Shown: in pieces, positions 16,320-24,661 of the stretch | Numbering within the stretch: position 1 is the first letter of the stretch | Layout of the letters: each line of letters starts with the position of its first letter | From: Palsa-506 sp963836355 | GTDB lineage: Bacteria; Actinomycetota; Actinomycetes; Streptosporangiales; Streptosporangiaceae | Assembly (NCBI GenBank): GCA_963836355.1 | Contig: CAWIJO010000014.1 | Location: 248,001 to 312,000, forward strand | DNA length: 64,000 nt | Direction: 5' to 3' | Notes under the pieces: model-generated | Databases searched by the model: none | What the model was told of the DNA's origin: nothing | Seen by the model: only the letters and a program-made list of their open reading frames with translations | Translations under genes and position numbers: made by a program

Positions 16320-17069
16320 TCACGGGGCAGTGCTGATATCGCTGGCCACCACCCCGCCGGGGACGGTAGCTTCCGGTGCGGCGGGCAGGCCGTAACCGGG
16401 CGGGGCGACGGCTATGCCGAAACCACGCAAGCGCTCTGCTAGCCAGTCAGCGCCGTCCTTGTCACCAAGCTGAACGGTGAGCGGCGGGATGTGATGCAGG
16501 AGCGTCCGCGCGTAGCCGGGCCCAAACGCCGCTGCGCACCTGTCACCGAACAGGACCACCGCGGTGCCGCTGAGGTTCCGCAGCGACGGCCAGGCCAGCC
16601 CAAAGGCCCAGTCGGCCTGCCTTCGCAGCCAGTGCGCCCAGCCTCTGGTCTGCGCGTACTGGCTGCCTGCTGCGGTGACCAGCCAGGCGTCCTGCCCGAT
16701 CGCCCCGAGGTCCGTGCCGCTCCGCAGGCTGATCAGGGGCAGATCCTCGGTGACCGCCAGCCCCGACAGGTACCGGTCGCTGACCGCCGCCCGCGGCACC
16801 AGGCGGGTGCCATGATCATCTGGATGCAGGTCCCGCAGCAGAGCTTCGCAAAGCGCGGTCTCCTCCTGCAGCCCGGCATAGTAGTGGGGGTACTCATCAT
16901 CCCGGGTGGCATCGAACCGGGCCCCGCCGAACAGTGCGTCCACGGCGGTCGGGTTGAACTCCCACGGCTCCCGCTCACGGGTGTGCACCCGCCACAGGCA
17001 CGTCCCCCGGGGGAGGACGAACGTGCTGATGGTGCCGGCGAACTTCGCGGGCGGGACGGCATTGGCCAC
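16320..17069 (-). CDS. RES-domain toxin
   Basis: A protein of about 249 residues of the RES family, toxins that degrade NAD+ and are named for conserved Arg, Glu and Ser residues. The Arg lies in LWRVHTRERE near residue 28. The Glu lies in YYAGLQEETALCEALLRDL, and RLVPRAAVSDRYLSGL follows as in other family members. The GTG at 17067-17069 is chosen because GGAGG lies 7 bases before it. A GTG at 17075 would sit too close to that site. The gene starts 3 bases beyond the antitoxin stop at 17072. The RES/ParS operon order (antitoxin first) is canonical. It is embedded between Hsp70 genes, which is not usual for this toxin family. Confidence 0.85.
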   Translation of the reverse strand: MANAVPPAKFAGTISTFVLPRGTCLWRVHTREREPWEFNPTAVDALFGGARFDATRDDEYPHYYAGLQEETALCEALLRDLHPDDHGTRLVPRAAVSDRYLSGLAVTEDLPLISLRSGTDLGAIGQDAWLVTAAGSQYAQTRGWAHWLRRQADWAFGLAWPSLRNLSGTAVVLFGDRCAAAFGPGYARTLLHHIPPLTVQLGDKDGADWLAERLRGFGIAVAPPGYGLPAAPEATVPGGVVASDISTAP

Positions 17070-17071
17070 CG

Positions 17072-17787
17072 TCACACCTCCGCGGTAACGGCCCGGGCGG
17101 CGGCCAGGATGTGACCGTCCGGTACCGTGCCGATCAGGGCGGACGGCAGGTCTCCCAGCCAGCCATTGCGGCTGAGCCACCAGTCGGCCACACCGAACGG
17201 GTCGGTGCGGGCTCCGAGCAGTTCGTTGACCGAGCGGACGACAGCCGGCACGCCACCGCCCGGCCCGAACTGGAAGGCTGGCCACTGGTAACGGCCGTCC
17301 GCCCTGGCCAGCTGGATCAGGGCCGGGCCGGCGGATCTAGGCCCAGCCCCCGCACCTGTTCCTCGCTGAGGGCCGGCACCCCCAGCAGGCGCCCGGTGAC
17401 CTCCTGCAAGACGCCGGCACCCGGCGGATCATCACCTGCCGGACCGGGCGGGGCAGAGAATGCAAGCGGTGGGCCCAGCCGGTTCTGCGGTACGGCGCTG
17501 AGATCGGGCGGGGCAGCGGAGAGATCCAGCAAAGTACGGGTGATGGCGGGCCAGTCGAGTACGGCCGGGGCCAGCATCCGCCCGCCGACCAGGGCGCGCC
17601 GGACCGGATGCTCCCGCGGCAGGACCTCAACGAGCAGATCCGCGATCCGGGCCAGCGCGCCCGGCCGGCCCGGGCCGTTCAGCTCAGTGAGCAGCCGGCC
17701 CAGTTCTGCCCGGGCCCGGTCGTCCAGCGGGCCCGCCACCTCAGTCCAGTGCTCCTGAAGAGCCCAGATGGCATCTTCAATGGCCAT
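17072..17787 (-). pseudogene. ParS/MbcA-like antitoxin, split by frameshift
   Basis: The N-terminal frame (ATG at 17787, 156 residues) ends at a premature stop at 17317. The conserved toxin-binding domain lies in the next frame and reads ALIQLARADGRYQWPAFQFG, then DPFGVADWWLSRNGWLGDLP and DGHILAAARAVTAEV, ending at TGA 17072-17074. That segment is the typical C-terminal domain of Xre/MbcA/ParS antitoxins that block RES toxins by covering the active site. The break is near 17330-17340. Joined, the product would be about 238 residues with a helical, Pro-rich N-terminal extension instead of a clear HTH. Either the antitoxin is inactive, which would be odd beside an intact toxin, or the base call is wrong, or the two parts are joined by recoding. 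Confidence 0.75.
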
Positions 17788-17790
17788 CCC

Positions 17791-19407
17791 TCAGCCGCTC
17801 ACTTCGTAGCGTGCCACCGACGACCGCGCCTGCTCCATACCCGCCTGATCGAGGCCACCAATCTGCAGGTCGAAAAGGACATCGCAGCCGGACCTCGGTT
17901 CGACTGCGTGCACGCTGAGCGTTCCGGTCTCTGACATAAGGAAGGTGACCTCCAGCGGCGTCCGGGCCGGCAGCCGGGCTGGCAGGTTCCGCAGCAGGCC
18001 CTCGCCGACCTTGCGGTTCTCGTCAGGGCTCTCCGATTCGACCGCCCCGGCCTGCTCCCACACCTCGATGCCGATCATGCGCTGGTTCTCCACGACGGTG
18101 TGGAAGGTATAGGGCCCCGTGTCGGCAGGCAGGGCCGTATTCGCCCGCAGCAGGTGCACGATCAGCTGCCTCGCATTGACCGGATCGGTATGCGCCAGTG
18201 GGTCCCGCCCGTCGATGGTCTTGACCCCGAAGGAACGGGGGATCACCGTGGTTACCCGCCGGGCCGCCATCGTCTCGACCTCGGGCACGGTCATACCCGT
18301 TCGCGCCGCTACCTTTTCCGCCGCAACAGCCGAAATCCCTTGAAACGGCCGGATCTCCCGCATCGTCGCGAAAATGGCGGCGCCCTTGGCCACAGCCAGG
18401 TCCGGATCGTGCTGGCGGGCGCTGAAAGCCAGCCGGTCCTTGAGGATCGCAGCGACGGCGGGCATCCGGGTCATGCCCCCGACCAACAGCACTTCGTCGA
18501 TCACCGCCGTCCCGCGCTGGCGGGCACTGGCGATCACGCGCTGGGTCACGACGACCGTGCGCTCGAGCAGATCCGCGGTCAGCTCCTCGAACTGTGTGCG
18601 GTCCAGTTCGACCCGCGCCACCGCACCAGCGTAACGCAGGATGCGGCGCCGGGACTGCATCACGCTGAGATCCTTCTTCAGCTGCTCGGCCGAGATAAGC
18701 AGATCCTGCATGAACTGCGCGTCGCCGCGCGGGTCCACGCCGGGGCACTGCTCGGTGAACCGGCTGAGGAGGAAGTCAGCGATCACCTGATCCCAGTCGG
18801 CACCGCCCAGGGCGTCCTGGCCGTCGGTGCAGACCACGGTGATGTCGTCACCCTGAACGCGGATGACCGTGGTGTCGAAGGTCCCTCCACCCAGGTCATA
18901 CACCAGGATGTGGCGGGCACCGGCAGCCTCGCCCATGGCCCGGTAGCTCAGTGCCGCCGCCACCGGCTCGGCCAGCACATCCAGTACGTTCAGCCCGGCA
19001 ATCTGGCCTGCCCGCCGGGTGGCCTCCTGCTCGGCGATCCCGAAATTGGCCGGCACAGTGATCACGACGTCCCGGACGGCTTCGCCGGTCTGCTCGGCCG
19101 CCGTACGGGCCAGCTCCCGCAAGATCAGCGCCGATACCGTCTCGGGGGTGTGCTTCTCCCCGTGGTAAATGAGCGAGACGTCCTGGCCCATCTTCCGTTT
19201 CACCAGCTGCGCCACGCGGTCCGGGTGCAGCAGTGCGGAGTTCTTCGCCGCGCTGCCGACGATCACGTTCTGGGGCGACTCGAAGTACACCACCGACGGT
19301 GTCTTGTCCTCACCGATAGCGCTCTTCAGGACGATGGGCCGCCCACTTTCGTCGATCATCGCCACGCAGGATTGCGTGGTACCCAGATCAATGCCGAATG
19401 CTGTCAT
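17791..19407 (-). CDS. Hsp70-like chaperone, first copy
   Basis: A 538-residue Hsp70 with ATG at 19407 and GAGGAAAC immediately upstream as ribosome site. Motifs are FGIDLGTTQSCVAMID (residues 4-19), DLGGGTFDTT (171-180) and VLLVGGMTRMPAV (about 310). The substrate-binding beta domain is short (YTFHTVVENQRMIGIEVWEQ) and there is no helical lid or EEVD-like tail. It follows the CHAT protease gene by 30 bases and precedes the antitoxin gene by 3 bases, so it shares a transcript with both. A role in holding the CHAT protease or the antitoxin/toxin pair in an inactive state is possible and is inference. Confidence 0.92.
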   Translation of the reverse strand: MTAFGIDLGTTQSCVAMIDESGRPIVLKSAIGEDKTPSVVYFESPQNVIVGSAAKNSALLHPDRVAQLVKRKMGQDVSLIYHGEKHTPETVSALILRELARTAAEQTGEAVRDVVITVPANFGIAEQEATRRAGQIAGLNVLDVLAEPVAAALSYRAMGEAAGARHILVYDLGGGTFDTTVIRVQGDDITVVCTDGQDALGGADWDQVIADFLLSRFTEQCPGVDPRGDAQFMQDLLISAEQLKKDLSVMQSRRRILRYAGAVARVELDRTQFEELTADLLERTVVVTQRVIASARQRGTAVIDEVLLVGGMTRMPAVAAILKDRLAFSARQHDPDLAVAKGAAIFATMREIRPFQGISAVAAEKVAARTGMTVPEVETMAARRVTTVIPRSFGVKTIDGRDPLAHTDPVNARQLIVHLLRANTALPADTGPYTFHTVVENQRMIGIEVWEQAGAVESESPDENRKVGEGLLRNLPARLPARTPLEVTFLMSETGTLSVHAVEPRSGCDVLFDLQIGGLDQAGMEQARSSVARYEVSG

Positions 19408-19437
19408 GTTTCCTCATCAAGATTGACCGGCGGGCCA

Positions 19438-22400
19438 TCAGCGGCCCCGGTAGGCATATGCCGCCCAGGCCGCCGGGTCAGCGAGCTCAGGCTCGCTGAC
19501 CTCCTCCAGGAGGACCTTGGGCAGGCCGGGCAGCGGTTCCCGGCCAGGGTCGAGCATCCAGAGCTGCGCCCGGTTCAGCGCCTGTGCAGCATCGCCCGGG
19601 CTGCCGCTCAGGTAGTGGTGCAGCATCACCATGAACAGCGCCGCATGATCTTCGTGCACCGCCCAGCGTGCGCCCACTACCCCGGCGGAACCGGCCGAGA
19701 GAAAGGCCGTCGCAAGCGTCAGCGCCTCGTCGTAGTCGGTCTCAGTGACATCGCTCAGGCAGGCGGCCAGCACCACCAGCCCGCCCGGTTCGGCTCGTGA
19801 CCGCGCCCTGGCCTGCCGCAGGATCGCTTTCACCGCCAGCTCACCGCCGTCGCCGAGGTCGAGGCTGGAATCCAGGACCGGCACCCTGGCCCGGCCGTGA
19901 CAGCCAAAGTGCAGTACCGACGCCCCGGGGGAGGCCTCCCCCGGCAGAGCGCTCAGCACGTCACGGGGGGAGAGAACGGGCCCGCCCGCCGGCCCGGGTG
20001 ATACCGGCGGCTGGTAAGCATTTCCGAAGACCTCGGCCGCCGGGTAGTAATGGGCCTGGATATATCTCAGTGCCGCCGTCGTGGCGACCTGCGAGGACCC
20101 CGACTTCCGCGACTCAGAGATCAGCACAGCGCGCTCGGCCCACGGCCGGGTCGGCAGGTGAGCCGCATCAGCGAACTGGCGCGCCGAGCCGGCGTAGGTG
20201 ATCACTGCTTCATCGCAGGCGTACTGGTAGCCACTTCCCATCGGGCGGCGGGCCGCGTGCCAGGGAACCAGTCCCAGCTCGCCAACTGGCACCAGGACCA
20301 CCCGGCGCGGCCGTCCAGCGGCCGCCGGCAGGACCCGCAGCAGTGGCTCGATGCCCGACTGCCAGGCCCAGTCGCACAGCTTGCCGAGCTCGTCCCGCCA
20401 GCGCCGCTGGACGGCCTCGTAACCGGCCGCCCGCTCGCTGATCCCGTCGGCCGCCACGCGGGCCTGCTCACAGGACCGGGCCGGGCTGCGTGGCCCGGTC
20501 CACAGGCCCGGCAGCCCGGTCCGGCTGACCGGGCCGGTGGCATCGATGATGACCGCCATCCCAGGACCGTCCTCATCGCGCGGCAGCAGGTACACCAGCG
20601 CATCGGCCCGGGCCGCCGCCAGTGCCGCCCGGATGTCGGCCGCCGAGGGCGCGGACAGCAGCTGGCGGTGCGCGTCCGATCCCTCGATCGCCCGCATGAT
20701 CCGGGAGCGCAGGTCGTCGGCCGATTCGTCGGCTGCTGCCCCCGTCAGTCCCTGGCCGAACCGTGATTGCGCGTGCTCCCACTCGGCCGCGAGCGGCTCC
20801 TGGCCGGCGTGCCGCAGGGCATCGGAAAGGCCCGCCCCTGCCGTGGCGGCGTGCAGGACCATGCCCCGCCCGAGCTCGATTGCGCTGACGGCCGGATCCA
20901 CCCGGGCATGGCCCAATGACCAGCGGGCCATGGTGATGGCGTCTGAGATACCCGCCCGGGCGGCCCCCAGGGCATCCTCGTCGCTGTTCTGCAGCAGCAC
21001 GTTCCCGGCGTTCTCCCGCAGCGCGGCCAGCCCGAGGGATACGGCCCGGCCTGCGTCACCACCCCCGGCGTCGGCCCGGCACCGGTACGCGTCCGCGAGG
21101 GCCTCCAGGACCTGCCCAGCGAACGGGTTCCCGTCCTCTTGCTCGACCGCCCGCCGCGCCTCCTCAAGCCGGTCGATCGCATTGTTCAGGTCCCGGGGAT
21201 CCCCGGCCGTTCGGTAGCGCAGCATGAGCGCGAACCCGTGCAAATGCAGCAGTCTGGATCGCTCGCGCAGGGCCAGGTTCGGCATTGAGTGCATCCGGCC
21301 GAACAGCGTCAGCGCCTGGTTGAGCTTGCCCAGATCCTGGTCGCCCATGGCCTGCATCACCAGCCCATGGGCAGCCTGCGCGGTCAGTATCGGAAGATCG
21401 GTGTGGTGTGCACCGACCCTCTCCGCGACCGCAGCGGCCTGATTGAGCCCATCGCGGGCGGCCGGGCTGATCGGGGGGACACCGGCTTCGAAACCTGTGG
21501 TTTGCAGGTCCAGCATCGCTCTGGTCGCACCCAGCTCGGCCGTCACACGGGCGTACAGCTGGCTGCTGGGTGGCACGAGCTCGGCGGCGAGCTCGAAATC
21601 ACGCACGACCCCGCGTATCGACGCCCTGTCCTGGCCGTGCAGGTACCGGGCGGCTCCCAGCACGCCGCTGAGGTAGTGGCCCATGCCGAGTCCCTCACCG
21701 GCCCACCCGGGGGTGCTCTCCGCCGCCTCCAGAAACATCTTGGTGTATTTCTCCGCCGCGGTGAGGTGGCGCAGTTCACCGGTGAGGTTGTACTGCTCGA
21801 TGAGCACCGATGGCAGGCCCGCCAGGATCAGCGGCCGCGCCGCATGCCCGGCCGGGATCTCGGCCCACAGGCGCTGCAGGATCCCGGCCGCCTCTTCCAG
21901 CTCAGCGGGCCGGTGCTCGGCTGCGCCGCGCAGGCCGATCGTCCCGGCGTACATGGCCTCCGCCAGGTAACGACCCAGGCTGTCCGGCGCCAGGTTCCCG
22001 ATCGATGCCTTCAGCAGGGCGGCCACCCGGTCCGTGGGCACCGCAGCTCTGTCTGCAAACAGTGCGTGCAGCAGCTCTGTGCAGGTGAAGACCAGCATCT
22101 CCGTAAGCTCGGGGGTGTCGGCTGGCACCCGCTCGAGGATCTGCAGCACGCGCTCCAGCTCAGCTGGCATGTCCCCGGACGAGATCCCGGCAGTGGCTTG
22201 ACGGCGCAACACGGTCATCAGCATCTGCAGCAGCGGCGGCCGCAAGGGATGCTCTGGTGGCAGCGATAGCACGGCCGCGAGTACCGACTCCGATGCCTGC
22301 GGCAGTCCCCCGTCCGGGCTATCCGGCGTTAGTACCGGTACGGCCAGCAGGATCGCGCGCAGGGCCAGCAGCTCAGGATGAACCTCTGCCTCTGGGGACA

Positions 22401-22899
22401 CGACCCGGGCTGACCGGTCGAGCTCCCCGATCACCTGGGACACATCACCGGCGGGCTGTCCCCCCTGCAGCAGTACCAAGGTCGCTAGGCCCCACTGGCT
22501 GGCCAGCACGCCCGGCAGCTCATCGTCCAGCACCGACGGTTCACTGATCTGGCGCAGCTGGACGGCGGCAGATTCGGCGTCGGCCACTGGGATCAAGAAC
22601 TGCGGGATGGCGCCGGCGGGCTGCGGAACGGGGGCGCCTGCGCGGAGAAGCATCCCGGCAATGGTCAGCCGGGAGACGGCAGTGCCGTACTCGGTGGCGT
22701 CCGGCCGGGCCATGTATTCCTCGGCCCGGGCCAGCGCTGTTTCCCGGTCGGCTGGCGTGCCGGTGAGCCCCGTGCAGCGCCACCCCGGCAGCGATAAAGC
22801 CGCAGCCTGACCGGCGATCGAATCCGCCCGATCACACGTAGGCTCGCTAGTTCCGGATGCCCCCAGGCCGACCGAATCCGCCCTTTTGTCTGCCGTCAC
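19438..22899 (-). CDS. TPR-CHAT caspase-like protease
   Basis: A protein of about 1153 residues. The GTG at 22897-22899 is preferred because GGGGAG lies 8 bases upstream; an in-frame ATG at 22914 is unsupported. Residues up to about 780 are helical repeats of TPR-like type (AEKYTKMFLEAAEST; LNNAIDRLEEARRAVEQEDG). The C-terminal CHAT domain carries the catalytic His in VLHFGCHGRA (about 998) and the catalytic Cys in LVVLAACLSDVTETDYDEA (about 1044), followed by SAGVVGARWAVHED. CHAT domains are caspase-like proteases and are the usual effector or signal relay in bacterial conflict systems. This is the promoter-proximal gene of the minus-strand locus. No gasdermin or other obvious substrate gene is adjacent. 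Confidence 0.92.
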   Translation of the reverse strand: MTADKRADSVGLGASGTSEPTCDRADSIAGQAAALSLPGWRCTGLTGTPADRETALARAEEYMARPDATEYGTAVSRLTIAGMLLRAGAPVPQPAGAIPQFLIPVADAESAAVQLRQISEPSVLDDELPGVLASQWGLATLVLLQGGQPAGDVSQVIGELDRSARVVSPEAEVHPELLALRAILLAVPVLTPDSPDGGLPQASESVLAAVLSLPPEHPLRPPLLQMLMTVLRRQATAGISSGDMPAELERVLQILERVPADTPELTEMLVFTCTELLHALFADRAAVPTDRVAALLKASIGNLAPDSLGRYLAEAMYAGTIGLRGAAEHRPAELEEAAGILQRLWAEIPAGHAARPLILAGLPSVLIEQYNLTGELRHLTAAEKYTKMFLEAAESTPGWAGEGLGMGHYLSGVLGAARYLHGQDRASIRGVVRDFELAAELVPPSSQLYARVTAELGATRAMLDLQTTGFEAGVPPISPAARDGLNQAAAVAERVGAHHTDLPILTAQAAHGLVMQAMGDQDLGKLNQALTLFGRMHSMPNLALRERSRLLHLHGFALMLRYRTAGDPRDLNNAIDRLEEARRAVEQEDGNPFAGQVLEALADAYRCRADAGGGDAGRAVSLGLAALRENAGNVLLQNSDEDALGAARAGISDAITMARWSLGHARVDPAVSAIELGRGMVLHAATAGAGLSDALRHAGQEPLAAEWEHAQSRFGQGLTGAAADESADDLRSRIMRAIEGSDAHRQLLSAPSAADIRAALAAARADALVYLLPRDEDGPGMAVIIDATGPVSRTGLPGLWTGPRSPARSCEQARVAADGISERAAGYEAVQRRWRDELGKLCDWAWQSGIEPLLRVLPAAAGRPRRVVLVPVGELGLVPWHAARRPMGSGYQYACDEAVITYAGSARQFADAAHLPTRPWAERAVLISESRKSGSSQVATTAALRYIQAHYYPAAEVFGNAYQPPVSPGPAGGPVLSPRDVLSALPGEASPGASVLHFGCHGRARVPVLDSSLDLGDGGELAVKAILRQARARSRAEPGGLVVLAACLSDVTETDYDEALTLATAFLSAGSAGVVGARWAVHEDHAALFMVMLHHYLSGSPGDAAQALNRAQLWMLDPGREPLPGLPKVLLEEVSEPELADPAAWAAYAYRGR

Positions 22900-22974
22900 T
22901 GGTGATCTCCCCATCAGCCAGCCTTGCCGCGATACACCCTACTGCCTGGCTGGGGCCACCCTGCTCCCACGCCG

Positions 22975-23333
22975 GAGGCCCGCAGGCATGCCCTGCTCAC
23001 CACGGTTCAGGCCTTCATCCGGCAGCACCTGGGTGAGCCCTGGCTGTTACCAGTCACGATCGCCGCTGCCTATCACATTCCCTGCGCTCCCTGCACCAGC
23101 TCTTCCACGATGAAGGCCTGACCGTGGCAGGCTGGATCCGGCAGCGACGGCTGGAGTACTGCCGCCGTGAACTTTCCGATCCGGCGCTCGCCTCCCGCCC
23201 GGTCGCGGCCATCGCGGCCAGGTGGGGCTTTTCGAGTGCGAGTGACTTCAGCCGGGCCTTCCGTGCCGTGCACGGAAGGCTCCCGGCGGAGTTCCGCAGG
23301 TCTGCGCGCGTTGTGAAGGGCCCTGCGCGGTAG
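22975..23333 (+). pseudogene. AraC-family regulator, C-terminal remnant
   Basis: The double-HTH DNA-binding part of an AraC regulator is present without its N-terminal domain. RRHALLTTVQAFIRQHLGEP and VTIAAAYHI are in one frame. SLRSLHQLFHDEGLTVAGWI continues in another, followed by VAAIAARWGFSSASDFSRAF, the characteristic second HTH. The frames join near 23075. The N-terminal sensor is gone and the remnant abuts the first gene of the conflict locus, which is divergent. This looks like an old gene truncated by rearrangement. Confidence 0.75.
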
Positions 23334-23412
23334 CCCAACGACAGCCCGCTCCCTCCCGTCAATGCTTGCCATACGACGACTGACATATGGCAAGCAGACA
23401 AGGGCGCTGACG

Positions 23413-23887
23413 ATGAACATCACAGAGACCGAGCGGCCGCAGGCTACGCGCTGGGGCATACGCCGGAGGATTACGAGCGGCTGCGGATGCAGGCCCGCGT
23501 GTGGGATGCCGCGACCGGGCGGCTGCTGGACCAGGTGAGCCTGACGCTGGCGGCGAGCTGCTGCGGGTATGGACCGGCGCGTTCAGCGCGGTGGGCGCAG
23601 ACGTGTCGGCCGGAACCCGGCTCCCGCAGCTGTTCGCGCAGGCAGGCGTCGGGACTCCGGACAGCACCGACGTCGCCGGCCGCATCGAGCCGCTCGCCAC
23701 GGGCCGCATCATCATGGAGAGCGCCTTCCACAGCGTGCTGCCGACGGCTCTGGCGAATGGCGTCACCACCGAGACCGCTGCCGCCGCGACGCTGGCCTCG
23801 ATCGACCGCGACGCCACCCGCTTCCCCGACCACCCGGTGCTGTGGCCGCTGCTGATCGGCGCATGGAAGCGCAAGGGTCAGGCATGA
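23413..23887 (+). pseudogene. SAM-dependent methyltransferase, internally deleted
   Basis: The start (MNITETERP) is followed after a frame change by GYALGHTPEDYERLRMQARVW and DAATGRLLDQVSL, the typical entry to the SAM-binding domain. The glycine-rich SAM motif and the central fold are missing. The text then resumes in another frame with GELLRVWTGAFSAVGADVS and runs to the normal C-terminus (LPTALANGVTTE, HPVLWPLLIGAWKRKGQA). About half the protein is deleted, so the gene is dead. Confidence 0.7.
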
Positions 23888-23938
23888 CTTCGGTGATTCC
23901 GCTCCTAAGGGCTCCGGCCGACGGCCGGGGGCGTTGGC

Positions 23939-24180
23939 CGTGAGCCCCGGCCCGCTGGACGTGCAGGCCATCCGCAACCACTTCACGTTCCCCGAGCTGC
24001 TGGTCGACGCCACCCAGCTGGTGCCGGGGTCGTTTGTGGACGTGCGTGCGCTGGACGCCGACTTCCTTGCGTTTTCCTTTCACAAGATGCTGGCGCCGTT
24101 CGGGGTGGGGTGCCCGGACGAGATCGACCAAGCGGTGGCGGCAGTGGCAGCCATCGCCGCCGCCGACCACCGCGCGCCCG
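23939..24180 (+). pseudogene. Class V aminotransferase, internally deleted
   Basis: Three separated parts of a PLP-dependent class V aminotransferase or cysteine-desulfurase-like enzyme are joined in one short frame. They are an N-terminal stretch (SPGPLDVQAIRNHFTFPE), the PLP-lysine region (LVDATQLVPG, LAFSFHKMLAPFGVG) and the C-terminal EIDQAVAAVAAIAA. The full protein would be near 400 residues and here only about 75 remain. Like its neighbours it has lost internal sequence while keeping its ends. Confidence 0.6.
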
Positions 24181-24316
24181 TGACGCCCTGGTACCGGTTC
24201 CGGCACCGCGAGCCTGGCCCGCGCCCGCGCGCCGGCTGGTCCCGGCGGCACCGGGATGACCGTCATCGCGGTGACCACCGCGCGTCAACTGGCAGCCCGC
24301 ACCGGGAGGTAGAACC

Positions 24317-24661
24317 ATGCAAACCCTCGTATCGTGCCCTGATTGCAGCGTCCCGGCCGAGATCACCGAAAGCTTCTGCCTGCCGAGCACAGACGGCCCG
24401 GTTGATCACATCGCGTTGCACTGCGCCGCTGGCCATCACTTCCGGATGGCGGCGGACAGGCTGCCAGCCCCGCAGCCGCAACCCGCCTATGTCACCGGAG
24501 TCTCGGGCACCCTTCAATCAGCGCGGCCAGAGACCGCGGCGATACCCGACGTGTTCGCGCCCCCGTTGATCAGCACCGGCCCGGGTGGTCCCGCGGTCCG
24601 GCCGAAGTGGCGAGTTAGCAGCGCGTCGAACTCCTCGGCGCGAAGCGGCCTGGAGAAGTAG
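24317..24661 (+). CDS. Small zinc-ribbon protein
   Basis: A strong ribosome site (GGGAGGTAGAACC) precedes the ATG. The first 55 residues form a compact zinc-ribbon-like unit with CPDC near residue 7 and a second Cys/His group (HCAAGHHFRM) near residue 36, with ESFCLPSTDGPVDHIALHC between. This pattern is common in short actinomycete proteins of unknown role. The remaining 55 residues are low complexity and overlap the 3' end of the convergent GGDEF-EAL gene by about 150 bases, so the real product may effectively be the N-terminal half. It is the one intact gene in a run of broken ones. Confidence 0.65.
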   Translation: MQTLVSCPDCSVPAEITESFCLPSTDGPVDHIALHCAAGHHFRMAADRLPAPQPQPAYVTGVSGTLQSARPETAAIPDVFAPPLISTGPGGPAVRPKWRVSSASNSSARSGLEK

